DNA of 51,844 nucleotides from positions 1 through 51,844 of the forward strand of contig JARLGM010000027.1 in NCBI GenBank assembly GCA_031292755.1. Reading direction: 5' to 3'. Within the stretch, counting starts at the first letter, position 1; each line of letters begins with the position of its first letter. This document shows, piece by piece, positions 43,918-51,844 of this stretch. Made by a program: the position numbers and the translations under genes. This stretch comes from Candidatus Sulfopaludibacter sp. Its GTDB lineage: Bacteria; Acidobacteriota; Terriglobia; Bryobacterales; Bryobacteraceae. The notes beneath the pieces were generated by a model. That model did no database searches. It saw only the letters and a program-made list of their open reading frames with translations, and was not told where the DNA came from.

Positions 43918-45696
43918 ATGGTTCTTCACCCCATGGTCGAAACCATTCATCCGGCCTCAGCCGCAGACACCCAGGTAGCACTCTTCGATTTCGATGGCAC
44001 CCTCTCGCTCATCCGCACCGGCTGGATGCAGGTGATGGTACCCATGATGCTGGAAGTCCTGGCCGAACTGCATACCGGCGAAACCGAAGACCAGCTCCGC
44101 ACCGTGATCGAAGACTTTGTGTGGCGCCTCACCGGCCGCGAGACCATCTACCAGATGATCGCCCTGGCCGAAGAGGTGAAGCGCCGCGGCGGCACACCGC
44201 TGAATCCCCTGGTTTACAAGCGCCGCTACCTGGACCGCCTGCACACCGTAATCTCTGGTCGCCTGAGCGAACTCCGCGGCGGCCGTTGCTCGCCCGACAA
44301 ATACCTGGTGCCCGGCGCCCGCGCCCTGCTGGAGGCGTTGCAAGCCCGCGGGCTCAAGTTGTACCTGGCCAGCGGAACCGATGAGCCGTACATGAAGGAA
44401 GAGGCCGTCCTGCTGGACGTAGCGCGCTACTTCGATGGCGGCGTCTTCGGCGCGCTGGATGACCCGGAGGCTTTTTCCAAGCGCCTGCTGGTGCAGAAGA
44501 TTCTGGGACTGCCCGGAGTGCGCGGCGGTCACATCCTGGCCTTCGGCGATGGCTACGTGGAAATCGAAGAGGTCAAGCAGGTGGGCGGGGTCGCGGTGGG
44601 CGTGGCCACCGATGAGCCCCAATGCCAGGCCCCCGACCAGTGGAAGCGCAAACGCCTGATCGGCGCGGGCGCGGACTACATCGTCGCCAATTACCTGCCC
44701 ACCGCCGGTCTGCTCGAAACTCTCTTCGTTCCGCGCAGCCGCTACGAGACATTCGACCGTTCGCGGCTCCTCATCAAGCCACTCCGCGAGCGATGCCACG
44801 ACCTGCACCTGGATCGCTGGATCGCGCTCTCTGACCCGGCGCCGCCCTTCTCTCATCCGGATCTCCCCGCCGTGGCCCAGCGTCTCGCGGCAGCGCGCGA
44901 TTCCGGCGCGGCACGCATCCTGATGATGGGAGCCCACGTGCTGCGCGCCGGCGTCAATCGCCACCTGATCGACCTGCTGGAACGCGGCTACCTGGATCAC
45001 ATCGCCATGAACGGAGCGGGCGCCATCCACGATTACGAACTGGCTCGCATCGGCGCCACCACCGAAAGCGTCGATCGCTACATCCGCACCGGCGAGTTCG
45101 GCCTCTGGCGGGAAACGGGCGAGTTGAACGACTGGATCCGCGAGGCCGCCCAATGCTCGCTCGGCCTGGGCGAAAATCTGGGCCGCCGCATCGACGCCTC
45201 GAGTTTCCCGCACAAAGACCTCTCCGTCTTCGCGGCCGCATACCGCGCCGGCGTGCCGGTGACGGTGCACGCGGGCATCGGCTACGATATCCTGCACGAG
45301 CACCCAAACTGCGACGGCGCGGCACTCGGCGCCGCCAGCTATCGCGATTTCCTGATCTTCGCCCGCACCGTGGAGCGCCTGGAAGGCGGCGTGCTCCTCA
45401 ATTTCGGATCGGCCATCATGGGCCCGGAGGTGTATCTGAAGGCGCTCGCCATGGCGCGCAATGTGGCTTTGCAGGAAGGCCGCGCCATCCGTCGGTTCAC
45501 CACCGCGGTGTTCGACCTGGTGCCCATCCACGGCGACCCCCGCAAGGAGCTGCCCAAGACCGATCCCGGATACTATTTCCGCCCGCACAAAACCATCCTG
45601 GTGCGCACCGTTGCCGATGGCGGAGAAAGTTATTATGTTTGCGGCGAACATCGCGCCACCGTGCCCGCGCTCTGGCGCCTGCTCGTACAGCCATGA
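43918..45696 (+). CDS. Fusion of a HAD-family phosphatase and a deoxyhypusine-synthase-like domain
   Basis: A 592-residue two-domain protein. Residues about 18-260 are a HAD hydrolase: FDFDGTLS (D24, D26), LASGTDE, the lysine in FSKRLLVQKI and AFGDGYVEIEE (motif IV). Residues about 290-592 resemble the NAD-binding deoxyhypusine-synthase fold: GAHVLRAGVNRHLIDLLERG, DHIAMNGAGAIHDYELARIG, VPVTVHAGIGYDILHEHPN and LLNFGSAIMGPEVYLKAL. The expected catalytic lysine loop of true DHS is not evident. Bacteria lack eIF5A, so the substrate must differ. ATG 43918 is used; 43933 is an alternative. The stop overlaps the start of the kinase gene. Confidence 0.72.
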   Translation: MVLHPMVETIHPASAADTQVALFDFDGTLSLIRTGWMQVMVPMMLEVLAELHTGETEDQLRTVIEDFVWRLTGRETIYQMIALAEEVKRRGGTPLNPLVYKRRYLDRLHTVISGRLSELRGGRCSPDKYLVPGARALLEALQARGLKLYLASGTDEPYMKEEAVLLDVARYFDGGVFGALDDPEAFSKRLLVQKILGLPGVRGGHILAFGDGYVEIEEVKQVGGVAVGVATDEPQCQAPDQWKRKRLIGAGADYIVANYLPTAGLLETLFVPRSRYETFDRSRLLIKPLRERCHDLHLDRWIALSDPAPPFSHPDLPAVAQRLAAARDSGAARILMMGAHVLRAGVNRHLIDLLERGYLDHIAMNGAGAIHDYELARIGATTESVDRYIRTGEFGLWRETGELNDWIREAAQCSLGLGENLGRRIDASSFPHKDLSVFAAAYRAGVPVTVHAGIGYDILHEHPNCDGAALGAASYRDFLIFARTVERLEGGVLLNFGSAIMGPEVYLKALAMARNVALQEGRAIRRFTTAVFDLVPIHGDPRKELPKTDPGYYFRPHKTILVRTVADGGESYYVCGEHRATVPALWRLLVQP

Positions 45697-46667
45697 CTGC
45701 GGCCGATTTGCTCTGTGCATTCCGCAAGCTGAAGGTGCTCGTGGCGGGCGACGTCTGCCTGGATCGCTGGTGCGGCTACGACCCTTCCCTGGCCGATCCC
45801 TCGCGGGAAACCGGCATCCCGCGCATCGGCGTTGTGGCTACCGAAGTCACGCCCGGCGCAGCCGGCACGGTGGCATCCAACGTGGCGGCCCTGGGCGCAA
45901 AGGTCAGCGTGCTGGGTGCGATTGGCGAAGACGGGTTCGCGTGGGAATTGCGCCGGGCGCTGGATTCGCGCGGCATCGCGCACGAGCTGTTGTTGAGTTC
46001 ACCGGAAATCGCAACCTTCACCTACACCAAACTGCTCCGCCTGGATACCGGAGTGGAAGACCTGCCGCGCGTGGACTTCGTCAATACCAAACCCCTGCCC
46101 GCGGCCATCGACTCCCAACTCGTCCGCCGCCTGGAAGCCGCCGCGCCGCAATTCGACGTCATCCTGGTGTGCGATCAGGCCGAAACCTCGCAAGGCGGTA
46201 TCGTCACGCAGGCCATGCGCCAGCGGCTGGAGCGCATCCCGGGTGGCCGTCTGGTCTGGGTGGATTCGCGCATGAGGGCCGAACTATTTCGCCGCGCGGT
46301 GGTCAAACCCAACCGCGAGGAGGCCGAAGCAGCCTGTCTCCGCGTACTCGGCCGGGTCGACTACGCTGCCTTCCGGCGCCACATCGAGGCCCCCATCCTC
46401 ATCGTCACGCACGGCGGCGATGGCGCTTTGTTAGTGGACGCTAACGGCGAAACCTGGGTACCCACCCATCGCGTCGAGCATCCCGTGGACATCTGCGGTG
46501 CGGGGGACAGTTTCTCCGCCGGAGCCGCCCTCACCCTGAAGGTCACCGGAGATCCCGTGGCTGCCGTGCGCTTCGGCAACCGGGTAGCCTCCATCACCAT
46601 CATGAAAAAAGGCACCGGCACGGCATCGCCGGAAGAAGTGCTGGCCGGCGGCCTGCTCAGCGGTTGA
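45693..46667 (+). CDS. PfkB-family carbohydrate kinase, HldE-kinase-like
   Basis: A 324-residue ribokinase-fold kinase. The N-terminal VLVAGDVCLDRWCGYDPSLADPS and PGAAGTVASNVAALGAKVSVLGAIGEDG (about 52-79) resemble the heptose-7-phosphate kinase (HldA/RfaE-I) group, as does FTYTKLLRLDTG. The PfkB catalytic signature DICGAGDSFSAGAALTL (about 267-283) is intact, with the catalytic Asp in GAGDSF. It probably phosphorylates a sugar phosphate or nucleoside-like compound that the HAD/DHS-like partner also handles. Start ATG 45693 overlaps that gene. Its last 11 bp overlap the convergent DUF2911 gene. Confidence 0.88.
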   Translation: MTAADLLCAFRKLKVLVAGDVCLDRWCGYDPSLADPSRETGIPRIGVVATEVTPGAAGTVASNVAALGAKVSVLGAIGEDGFAWELRRALDSRGIAHELLLSSPEIATFTYTKLLRLDTGVEDLPRVDFVNTKPLPAAIDSQLVRRLEAAAPQFDVILVCDQAETSQGGIVTQAMRQRLERIPGGRLVWVDSRMRAELFRRAVVKPNREEAEAACLRVLGRVDYAAFRRHIEAPILIVTHGGDGALLVDANGETWVPTHRVEHPVDICGAGDSFSAGAALTLKVTGDPVAAVRFGNRVASITIMKKGTGTASPEEVLAGGLLSG

Positions 46668-47712
46668 AGTCCTGCCCGGCTTGCGCCTTTTTCAAGTAAC
46701 CTTCCACCGCCGCCTTCGAGGCGTCAGGAACTCCACCGGACGCCAGCGCTGCCAGCAGGTGCTTCGCGGCGTCATCGAACTTACCCGCCGCGGCATCCAC
46801 CCGCGCCTGTGCCAGGTGACCAAACCAGAGATCGGGAAACCGCGTGGCTACGGTTCCGAAAGCCGCCATGGCCAGGGCGTCTCGTTTTTCCGCCTGCATC
46901 TGGCGCCCGAAGAAATAGATCTGCGTGGCGTTTCCGATCTTCATGGCGTGGTCGTAAGCCGCTTTGGCATCGGTCCCGCGATTCAATGCCTCCAGCAGTC
47001 CGGCCCTGGTCATCGTGTTTTCGAAGCGCTCCTCGTTCTGGATCGAAAGATCCGCCCAATGTAGCCCTTCGTCCAGGTTGGTCTTGTTCTGGAGGCAAAA
47101 ATTGGCGGCTTCATCCCAGCCGGTCCAGTTGTACTGCTTGCCGCCCCGCAGTTCCCGGCGCAGGTTCCGCAAGGTGGCATCGATGGTATCGACTGCTACT
47201 GAAAACGGGACGGCAAGCTTTTCCCAGCGCAGGGTCACCACCGCGGAACCGGGCTTCACGGCATCGAAATCGTAGGTGAGAGCGTCGTGGAAATCCGTGG
47301 ACTGCGGCTTCACGGTTACGCGCAGAGCGTCTTCGGCTTTGTCATAAGTAAAGCTGCCCCACGAGGTGGAATTCTTCGAAAAGATGATCTCCCACGAATC
47401 GGTTCCCGGCATCATGTGTAGTCCATAGGTCCCCGCCGGCAGCGGCTTTCCTTCCACTGTGATCGGATCGGTAACCTGGAAGGTTGTGTTTTCGTTGGCG
47501 CCGGCGCGCCAGACCTGTCCGTAGGGCACCAACCCGCCCCAGACTTTGCGTCCGCCCACCAGCGGACGATGATAGTTAATCGTGATTTCGGTAACACCCA
47601 ACCGCTGGCTGACGCTGGCCTGCTGGCTGGCTTCGGGCAGCGTCATCATGGTCTGCGCGCCGGCCAGCGAAGCCAGGAATAGGCAAATTCCGGCGCCTCG
47701 ATACATACCCAT
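46657..47712 (-). CDS. DUF2911 family exported protein with TPR-like C-terminus
   Basis: About 351 residues. Signal MGMYRGAGICLFLASLAGAQ from ATG 47712; AGGGGGA is placed as a ribosome site just upstream. The DUF2911 domain (about 20-175) has GVTEITINYHRPLVGGRKVWGG, VPYGQVWRAGANENTTF and PAGTYGLHMMPG. The C-terminal half (about 200-350) is helical with TPR-like spacing (AGLLEALNRGTDAKAAYDHAMKIG). Function unknown; common in Acidobacteriota and Bacteroidota. Confidence 0.85.
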   Translation of the reverse strand: MGMYRGAGICLFLASLAGAQTMMTLPEASQQASVSQRLGVTEITINYHRPLVGGRKVWGGLVPYGQVWRAGANENTTFQVTDPITVEGKPLPAGTYGLHMMPGTDSWEIIFSKNSTSWGSFTYDKAEDALRVTVKPQSTDFHDALTYDFDAVKPGSAVVTLRWEKLAVPFSVAVDTIDATLRNLRRELRGGKQYNWTGWDEAANFCLQNKTNLDEGLHWADLSIQNEERFENTMTRAGLLEALNRGTDAKAAYDHAMKIGNATQIYFFGRQMQAEKRDALAMAAFGTVATRFPDLWFGHLAQARVDAAAGKFDDAAKHLLAALASGGVPDASKAAVEGYLKKAQAGQDFNR

Positions 47713-47778
47713 AAATTTCCCCCTGGTCGCGAATATGGACGCACGCAGGCGCGAACCGTGAGCGGCCGGGGTCAACTG

Positions 47779-48546
47779 TTAAGGCTTGTTACGATGCCGC
47801 ACCCGCAAACTGTCCCAGCTACCGTCAGCCAGCCACCCGCCGTCCACCCGTAATTCCACGCCGTTCACGAATCCGCTGAGCGCCGGATCCGCCAGAAACG
47901 CAATGGCTTGGGCGATATCGTCAGGCCGGGCGAAGCGCGCCATCGGGACGCGATTCTCGATATCCGCATCGCTGTAACTGCCGCCCGCCTGGTCGGCCAG
48001 GTCCATCTCCGTCTTCACCCAACCGGGGCATACGGCATTGCAGCGGACACCCCTGCCGCCCCACTCGGCGGCCAGCGTTCGAGTCAAGCCGATGAGCCCG
48101 TGCTTGCTGGCATTGTAAGCCGCCCGGTCGGCGATGCCCGACAGTCCGGCCACCGAGGCCACATTCACGATGGCGCCCGAGCCTTGCGCCAGCATGTCCC
48201 TGCCGAAAGCGCGGCAAAGCAGGAAGGGACCGGTGAGATTGACCTCCAACACCCGCCGCCATTCGCCGGCCGCAATCTCTTCCGCCGGCCGGATGAAGCT
48301 GATTCCGGCATTGTTCACCAACACATCCGCATGTCCGAAATGGCCTAGCACGGTCGCGGCGATGCGCTCCACATCGGCCTCGCTGGATACGTCGCCGGTC
48401 ACTTCGATCGCATCGCTTCCGAGGCTCGGGACCGGCTGGAGATCGACCAGCGCCAGCGCATAGCCTCCAGCCGCGAATACCTCCGCCGTGCGGCGCCCGA
48501 TTCCCTGGGCCGCTCCCGTGATTACCGCGACTCGTCTTGTGTGCAT
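47779..48546 (-). CDS. Short-chain dehydrogenase/reductase
   Basis: A classical SDR of about 255 residues, NAD(P)-dependent and cytosolic. Cofactor motif TGAAQGIG (residues 10-17), NNAG, the catalytic serine in NVASVAGLSG and YNASK with Tyr/Lys are all present, followed by the PGWVKTEM motif. Typical C-terminus VNGVELRVDGGW. ATG 48546 (MHTRRVAVITGA) is used because further upstream codons add non-family residues and run through the palindrome. Substrate unknown. Confidence 0.9.
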   Translation of the reverse strand: MHTRRVAVITGAAQGIGRRTAEVFAAGGYALALVDLQPVPSLGSDAIEVTGDVSSEADVERIAATVLGHFGHADVLVNNAGISFIRPAEEIAAGEWRRVLEVNLTGPFLLCRAFGRDMLAQGSGAIVNVASVAGLSGIADRAAYNASKHGLIGLTRTLAAEWGGRGVRCNAVCPGWVKTEMDLADQAGGSYSDADIENRVPMARFARPDDIAQAIAFLADPALSGFVNGVELRVDGGWLADGSWDSLRVRHRNKP

Positions 48547-48553
48547 TTCTACA

Positions 48554-48571
48554 GCATAACCTTCGTTATGC
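48554..48571. promoter_or_regulatory. Perfect palindrome between SDR and M48 genes
   Basis: GCATAAC (48554-48560), CTTC, GTTATGC (48565-48571): a perfect 7-bp inverted repeat with a 4-base centre, seven bases before the SDR start. It could be an operator for a TetR-like or similar dimeric repressor, or a hairpin in the SDR leader that limits translation. No regulator gene is adjacent. Confidence 0.45.
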
Positions 48572-48675
48572 CCTTGGCTTAACACCGGCAATCAAGGGAA
48601 AAAGGCGCGTCTGTCTTAACGAAAGAGACTAACTGCAAGGAAGCTGCTTTCTCTACGATTAAGATACGGACCGAT

Positions 48676-50361
48676 ATGTCTACTTCCGTTGCAGCGCCCG
48701 TCCTGGTTTACGATCGCATCGAACAGAATCGCCGCAGGACAGTCATGCTGGCGATTCTGGCGATCCTGCTAACCGTTCCCTTCATCCTGGGATTCAGTTT
48801 CGCCGTGGCCGAAGGGATTACCTGGCAGGTCAGCCGGCAGGCGCACCTCAATCGCTTTCATGAGTTGCGCATGCAGCGGCTCGATCGGCAATCCGACGAT
48901 CTCGCCAACCACCGCATGTCTACGCGCGACGTCAAGAGCGCCCGCGACAGCGACCTGCGTGCAGACCTGCAAGCGGCCAGCGAGTATACGCCGGATGAAA
49001 AGTCCATGCGGCTGGAGATCCTATCGGTCTTCGCGCTCGGATTGACCGCCGTTTTGGGACTTCTGGTCTGGGGATTCGCCTCATCCCCCGTCAGCAAGCT
49101 TCTGGCGATGGTAGGAGCGCGTCCCGCCGCTAACGAGGAGCGCGAAGCGCAGCACACTCTGGAAATGCTCGCCGCCACCGCCGGACTGCCAACACCCAGA
49201 CTCTACGTGATCGAAACTACTTCCCTGAACGCCTTCGCCGCGGGTATGGATCCCCGGAACTCGGTCATCGCGGTGACTCGCGGTCTGCTGGCTCTGTTGG
49301 ACACCCGCGAACTGGAAGGCGTGCTGGCGCACGAACTCTCGCACATCGGCAACCGCGATACCCGGCTGAACGTAATGGCGGCCTCCTTCGCGCTGTTCCT
49401 GCGCATGCCATACCTCATGCGGCAGCGCTCCCGGCAGGGGCGGCCTCTGGCGAATCCTTTCTTCGGCCGGCCGCGGATGGCCTACTCGCTGCTGCTGATT
49501 CCGATACACATCTACCTCTTCCTGATTGCGCCGCTGCTGGCCGCCATTGTGCGCTCGGCTATCTCGCGCAGCCGGGAATTCCTGGCCGACGCCGACGCGG
49601 CGCGGCTCACCCGCTACCCGGAAGGCCTGATGCGCGCGCTGGCGAAAATCGCCGGGGCCGGCTCCGCGGTTGTCGCATCCAACCCCGCGGTGTCCCATTT
49701 GTACTTTGCCGACCCGGCCGCGTCCGGGGTTGCACCGGGCCTTTTCCGTGGCTCTTTGTTCGCTACCCACCCCAGCATCGAAGATCGCGTGCAGCGATTG
49801 GTGGAATTCGGAGCATCGTCCGATGCGCTGGAAGCCGCCGTGACCGCCGGACGCGATTTCGCCCACGATCATCCGCCCCTGCCGCTGAACGAAGGCGCCA
49901 CCGCGAACTCCGGCGATGAACTCGCTCTCATCACCTCCGGCAATCCCATGGGCAGGGTCTTTCGCGTAGTAAGCGACGATCCCACTCCGCTCTACGACCG
50001 CGATAGCACCACTTCCATGGTGCTCACCCGTGTGCGAAAAGGCGACCTGCTGGTGGTGTTCGACGACCCCGGCAAGATGCGCCAGGTGATCACCGCCGGC
50101 CAGACCTTCGGCTACCTCCCGTTCTCGGTCAAACTACAGCGGGTAGACATGATGCCCGCGGAGATCCAAAATGCCGATGCCCGGGAGAAGGCGCGCGCGG
50201 CGGAAGACCAACCGAAAACGCTGCCCGCCACTACGGTAGCGGCGCCCGTCGCTGTGACGCGATTCGGGTTGACGCCCCAGCAGATCGCCGTTTGCGCCGG
50301 GTTCGGCGTTGTGGTGTTCGCCGCCCTGCTTGTCGCCCTAGTGGAGTTCGGGGGAAAGTAG
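48676..50361 (+). CDS. M48-family membrane metalloprotease (HtpX-like) with C-terminal extension
   Basis: A 561-residue membrane protease. Transmembrane helices at about 23-46 and 117-135 precede the peptidase. Zinc motif HELSH (219-223) in EGVLAHELSHIGNRD, third ligand Glu about 301 in SREFLADADAARL. Additional hydrophobic segment about 268-293. HtpX-like enzymes degrade damaged membrane proteins. Beyond the usual end, residues about 420-505 (GRVFRVVSDDPTPLYD...GYLPFSVKLQRV) look like an SH3-type small beta domain, and a last TM helix (VCAGFGVVVFAALLVALVEF) ends the protein. It overlaps the convergent downstream gene by 24 bp. Confidence 0.9.
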   Translation: MSTSVAAPVLVYDRIEQNRRRTVMLAILAILLTVPFILGFSFAVAEGITWQVSRQAHLNRFHELRMQRLDRQSDDLANHRMSTRDVKSARDSDLRADLQAASEYTPDEKSMRLEILSVFALGLTAVLGLLVWGFASSPVSKLLAMVGARPAANEEREAQHTLEMLAATAGLPTPRLYVIETTSLNAFAAGMDPRNSVIAVTRGLLALLDTRELEGVLAHELSHIGNRDTRLNVMAASFALFLRMPYLMRQRSRQGRPLANPFFGRPRMAYSLLLIPIHIYLFLIAPLLAAIVRSAISRSREFLADADAARLTRYPEGLMRALAKIAGAGSAVVASNPAVSHLYFADPAASGVAPGLFRGSLFATHPSIEDRVQRLVEFGASSDALEAAVTAGRDFAHDHPPLPLNEGATANSGDELALITSGNPMGRVFRVVSDDPTPLYDRDSTTSMVLTRVRKGDLLVVFDDPGKMRQVITAGQTFGYLPFSVKLQRVDMMPAEIQNADAREKARAAEDQPKTLPATTVAAPVAVTRFGLTPQQIAVCAGFGVVVFAALLVALVEFGGK

Positions 50362-51051
50362 GGGCGCAATCCGGTACACGGCGAAGTGGCGCAGTTGCAC
50401 GTGACTCTTGGTAGTGCGAAAGGCGAAATGGCCGCGGGTGTATGGCGCCACGTCGGTGAAGTCGAAGATCAGGGCGCCGTCCCTGTAATACTGAATGCGC
50501 TTGCCCATCGCCACCAGTTGCACCGTCTGCCATACGTTGGGGCGGAGCAGCACTTCGGGCTTGTTGAGGTCGTGTTCCGGAAGCAGCGGACGATTCCCGG
50601 CATCGCCGGTGTAACGGCGAAAACGCGTGGTGGTGTTCGTGTTTCCGCCCTGGCCCACATAATACGTGCGGAGCCGGTCGTAGTCGGCGAATTTCCCGGA
50701 GCGCTTTGTGGCAAAAAGTTCGCCGGGGGAGCGCGAATCGGTGGCCATCCAGAAGGCGTTCAGGTCGGAAACGCGATCGTTGGCGCCTCCGGCCTGCACC
50801 ATGCGCGCCTCATATTGAATCAGCACCGGGCCGCTCAATTCGGGCCGGAACCAAACGGTACAACCGGCCGGCACATCCACGGAAAGCACGCCATGGCGAG
50901 CTTCGACTTTTCCCGGCTGTTCCAGTTCCGCGGTCCACTGCGCCATGTTGGCGAAACTGTCGGTGAACAGGGCACGGCCGCGGGTGAACACGCCACTTTC
51001 CGCCAAGGCCGCGCCAGCCAGGGCGCAGACCAGGAGCGCCGCATATCTCAT
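50338..51051 (-). CDS. Exported lectin-like beta-sandwich protein (DUF6250-like)
   Basis: A 237-residue secreted protein; signal MRYAALLVCALAGAALA. The remainder (LFTDSFANMAQWTAELEQPGKVEARHGVLSV...VWQTVQLVAMGKRIQYYRDGALIFDFTDVAPYTRGHFAFRT) has the pattern of a concanavalin/laminin-G-like jelly roll. It is close to domains annotated as DUF6250 in polysaccharide lyase settings. It may bind glycans. No catalytic residues are identified. Confidence 0.72.
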   Translation of the reverse strand: MRYAALLVCALAGAALAESGVFTRGRALFTDSFANMAQWTAELEQPGKVEARHGVLSVDVPAGCTVWFRPELSGPVLIQYEARMVQAGGANDRVSDLNAFWMATDSRSPGELFATKRSGKFADYDRLRTYYVGQGGNTNTTTRFRRYTGDAGNRPLLPEHDLNKPEVLLRPNVWQTVQLVAMGKRIQYYRDGALIFDFTDVAPYTRGHFAFRTTKSHVQLRHFAVYRIAPLLSPELH

Positions 51052-51097
51052 CGGTCCGATTTTATCGTGTCCCGGTCTTGCGGTTAGACTATGACGT

Positions 51098-51508
51098 ATG
51101 AACTACTTCCTGGCCAAGAGCGAGCCCTCGGTATACTCCATCGATGACCTGGAGCGCGACAAAAAGACCGCTTGGGACGGCGTGACCAATCCGCAGGCGG
51201 TGAAGAATATTCGCGAGATGAAGCCGGGCGACCGCGTCTTCATCTACCATAGCGGCGGCGTATCGGCGATCGTCGGGCTGGCTACCGTCCGTTCGGCGCC
51301 GCGCGACGATCCCGGGAACCCGAAGTCGGCGGTGGTGGATCTGGAGTATCTGGGACGGATCGACCCGCCGGCGACGCTGGCGGACATCAAGCAATCGAAG
51401 AAGTTCGACGATTGGGCCCTGGTGCGCCAGGGCAGGCTGTCGACCATGGCGGCGCCGGAATCGTTCGTGCACTGGATGCGGGAACGATATCCCAAGGCAA
51501 AGATCTAG
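51098..51508 (+). CDS. EVE-domain protein (thymocyte nuclear protein 1 homolog)
   Basis: A 136-residue protein that is a whole EVE domain: MNYFLAKSEPSVYSIDDLER, TAWDGVTNPQAVKNIREMKPGDRVFIYHS (about 24-52), AIVGLATVRSAPRDDP and WALVRQGRLSTMAAP. EVE is a PUA-related fold that recognises modified bases in DNA or RNA. No restriction or modification gene is adjacent, so a housekeeping role is likely. Confidence 0.93.
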   Translation: MNYFLAKSEPSVYSIDDLERDKKTAWDGVTNPQAVKNIREMKPGDRVFIYHSGGVSAIVGLATVRSAPRDDPGNPKSAVVDLEYLGRIDPPATLADIKQSKKFDDWALVRQGRLSTMAAPESFVHWMRERYPKAKI

Positions 51509-51844
51509 TATAACGTTTCATTAAAATATAACCTTATCAATCCTCTGCCAGTGCCTCGAAATTCTTCCAGCGGTGGACGACGGGCGCAGCATTGATTTCC
51601 TCGATGCCTTTGAGGATTCGGGCTTTCAGTTCATCGAGGGATTGGACTCGGATATGGCGCAAAAAGCTTCGCGCCATCTTGCCGAACAGAGTCTCGACGA
51701 TGTTCAGCCATGAGCCATGTTTCGGCGTGAGGACGTACTGGAAGCGGTTGGGGTGCCTCGATAGGAATGCGTGCGTCTCTTTAGAAATGTGAGCGGAATG
51801 GTTGTCCAGTATGATTCTGATGGTGCATTCAGGCGGATACTTCG
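51509..51844 (-). mobile_element. IS630-family insertion sequence, one end only
   Basis: The sequence after the EVE gene becomes AT-richer (about 51505-51540) and leads into a transposase reading frame on the minus strand that runs off the window. The outer inverted repeat and TA target duplication of IS630 elements cannot be confirmed without the other end. Confidence 0.6.
51537..51844 (-). CDS. IS630-type DDE transposase (C-terminal part)
   Basis: About 102 C-terminal residues are present, truncated at the window edge. The translation has IRIILDNHSAHISKE, with the second catalytic Asp in LDN, then YVLTPKHGSWLNIVETLFGKM, with the catalytic Glu of the DDE triad in the N-x-x-E segment, and ends in HRWKNFEALAED. 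These are hallmarks of IS630 DDE_3 transposases. Stop TGA at 51539-51537. Confidence 0.9.
   Translation of the reverse strand, partial: KYPPECTIRIILDNHSAHISKETHAFLSRHPNRFQYVLTPKHGSWLNIVETLFGKMARSFLRHIRVQSLDELKARILKGIEEINAAPVVHRWKNFEALAED

Noticed and set aside
1-51844. CRISPR arrays, prophage, integrated plasmid or defence island
   Set aside because: No repeat-spacer pattern, phage structural gene, integrase, restriction-modification or toxin-antitoxin pair was found; the lone EVE protein is not enough to call a defence locus.

Overview
The window is about 52 kb of dense, GC-rich bacterial chromosome. The gene content points to the phylum Acidobacteriota, probably the Bryobacterales/Solibacter lineage. 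The evidence is an orphan duplicated MacB/FtsX-like permease (ADOP type), a VWFA-related domain protein of the acidobacterial type, a Ser/Thr kinase with a FlgO-like domain and TPRs, a large Asp-box (VPS10/sialidase-like) repeat protein, and DUF4097 and DUF2911 proteins. The placement is inferred from protein families only. No rRNA, tRNA, CRISPR array or prophage is visible. The only mobile DNA is an IS630-type transposase cut by the right edge.

Layout. 1-3.8 kb (minus): truncated NtrC-type regulator, DUF711 protein, zinc-type dehydrogenase and TPR protein. 4.0-12.8 kb (plus): housekeeping genes, namely an MBL-fold hydrolase, purB, a class III aminotransferase, a methyltransferase, a YraN-family protein, galT, a TPR protein, glmR/yvcK and glmU. 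13.1-15.6 kb: ADOP permease. 15.9-17.3 kb (minus): lipoprotein and VWA protein, divergent from the 1043-residue Asp-box protein (17.3-20.5 kb). 20.6-21.3 kb: a decayed alpha/beta-hydrolase gene. 21.4-25.2 kb (plus): TIM-barrel isomerase, small lipoprotein, geranylgeranyl-reductase-like flavoprotein and hemL. 25.2-29.6 kb (minus): secreted lipase-like protein; a sigma / anti-sigma / Spy-like operon; a CDP-alcohol phosphotransferase. 29.6-32.5 kb: SRPBCC-like secreted protein, esterase and M19-like dipeptidase. 32.5-35.8 kb (minus): ribose-type sugar ABC transporter. 36.1-40.4 kb (minus): porin / small periplasmic binding protein / Ser-Thr kinase operon. 40.8-43.9 kb (plus): second ECF sigma / HEAT anti-sigma / two DUF4097 proteins. 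43.9-46.7 kb: HAD plus deoxyhypusine-synthase-like fusion overlapping a heptose-kinase-like PfkB gene. 46.7-51.5 kb: DUF2911, SDR, M48 protease, lectin-like secreted protein and EVE protein.

How the parts work together. Two separate ECF sigma/anti-sigma operons each end in envelope-directed products. One of them, at 40.8 kb, has a candidate promoter (GTAACC, 16 nt, GTATTC) whose pattern and spacing recur exactly upstream of the ADOP permease at 13.07 kb, suggesting a shared regulon. GlmR and GlmU are translationally overlapped, joining UDP-GlcNAc synthesis to its presumed sensor. The best candidates for undescribed biology are the HAD/DHS-like fusion with its kinase partner, the porin/binding-protein/kinase operon, and the promoter link between the DUF4097 operon and the ADOP permease. 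The region is very compact. Several convergent pairs overlap or abut, and some divergent pairs have under 50 bp between starts.
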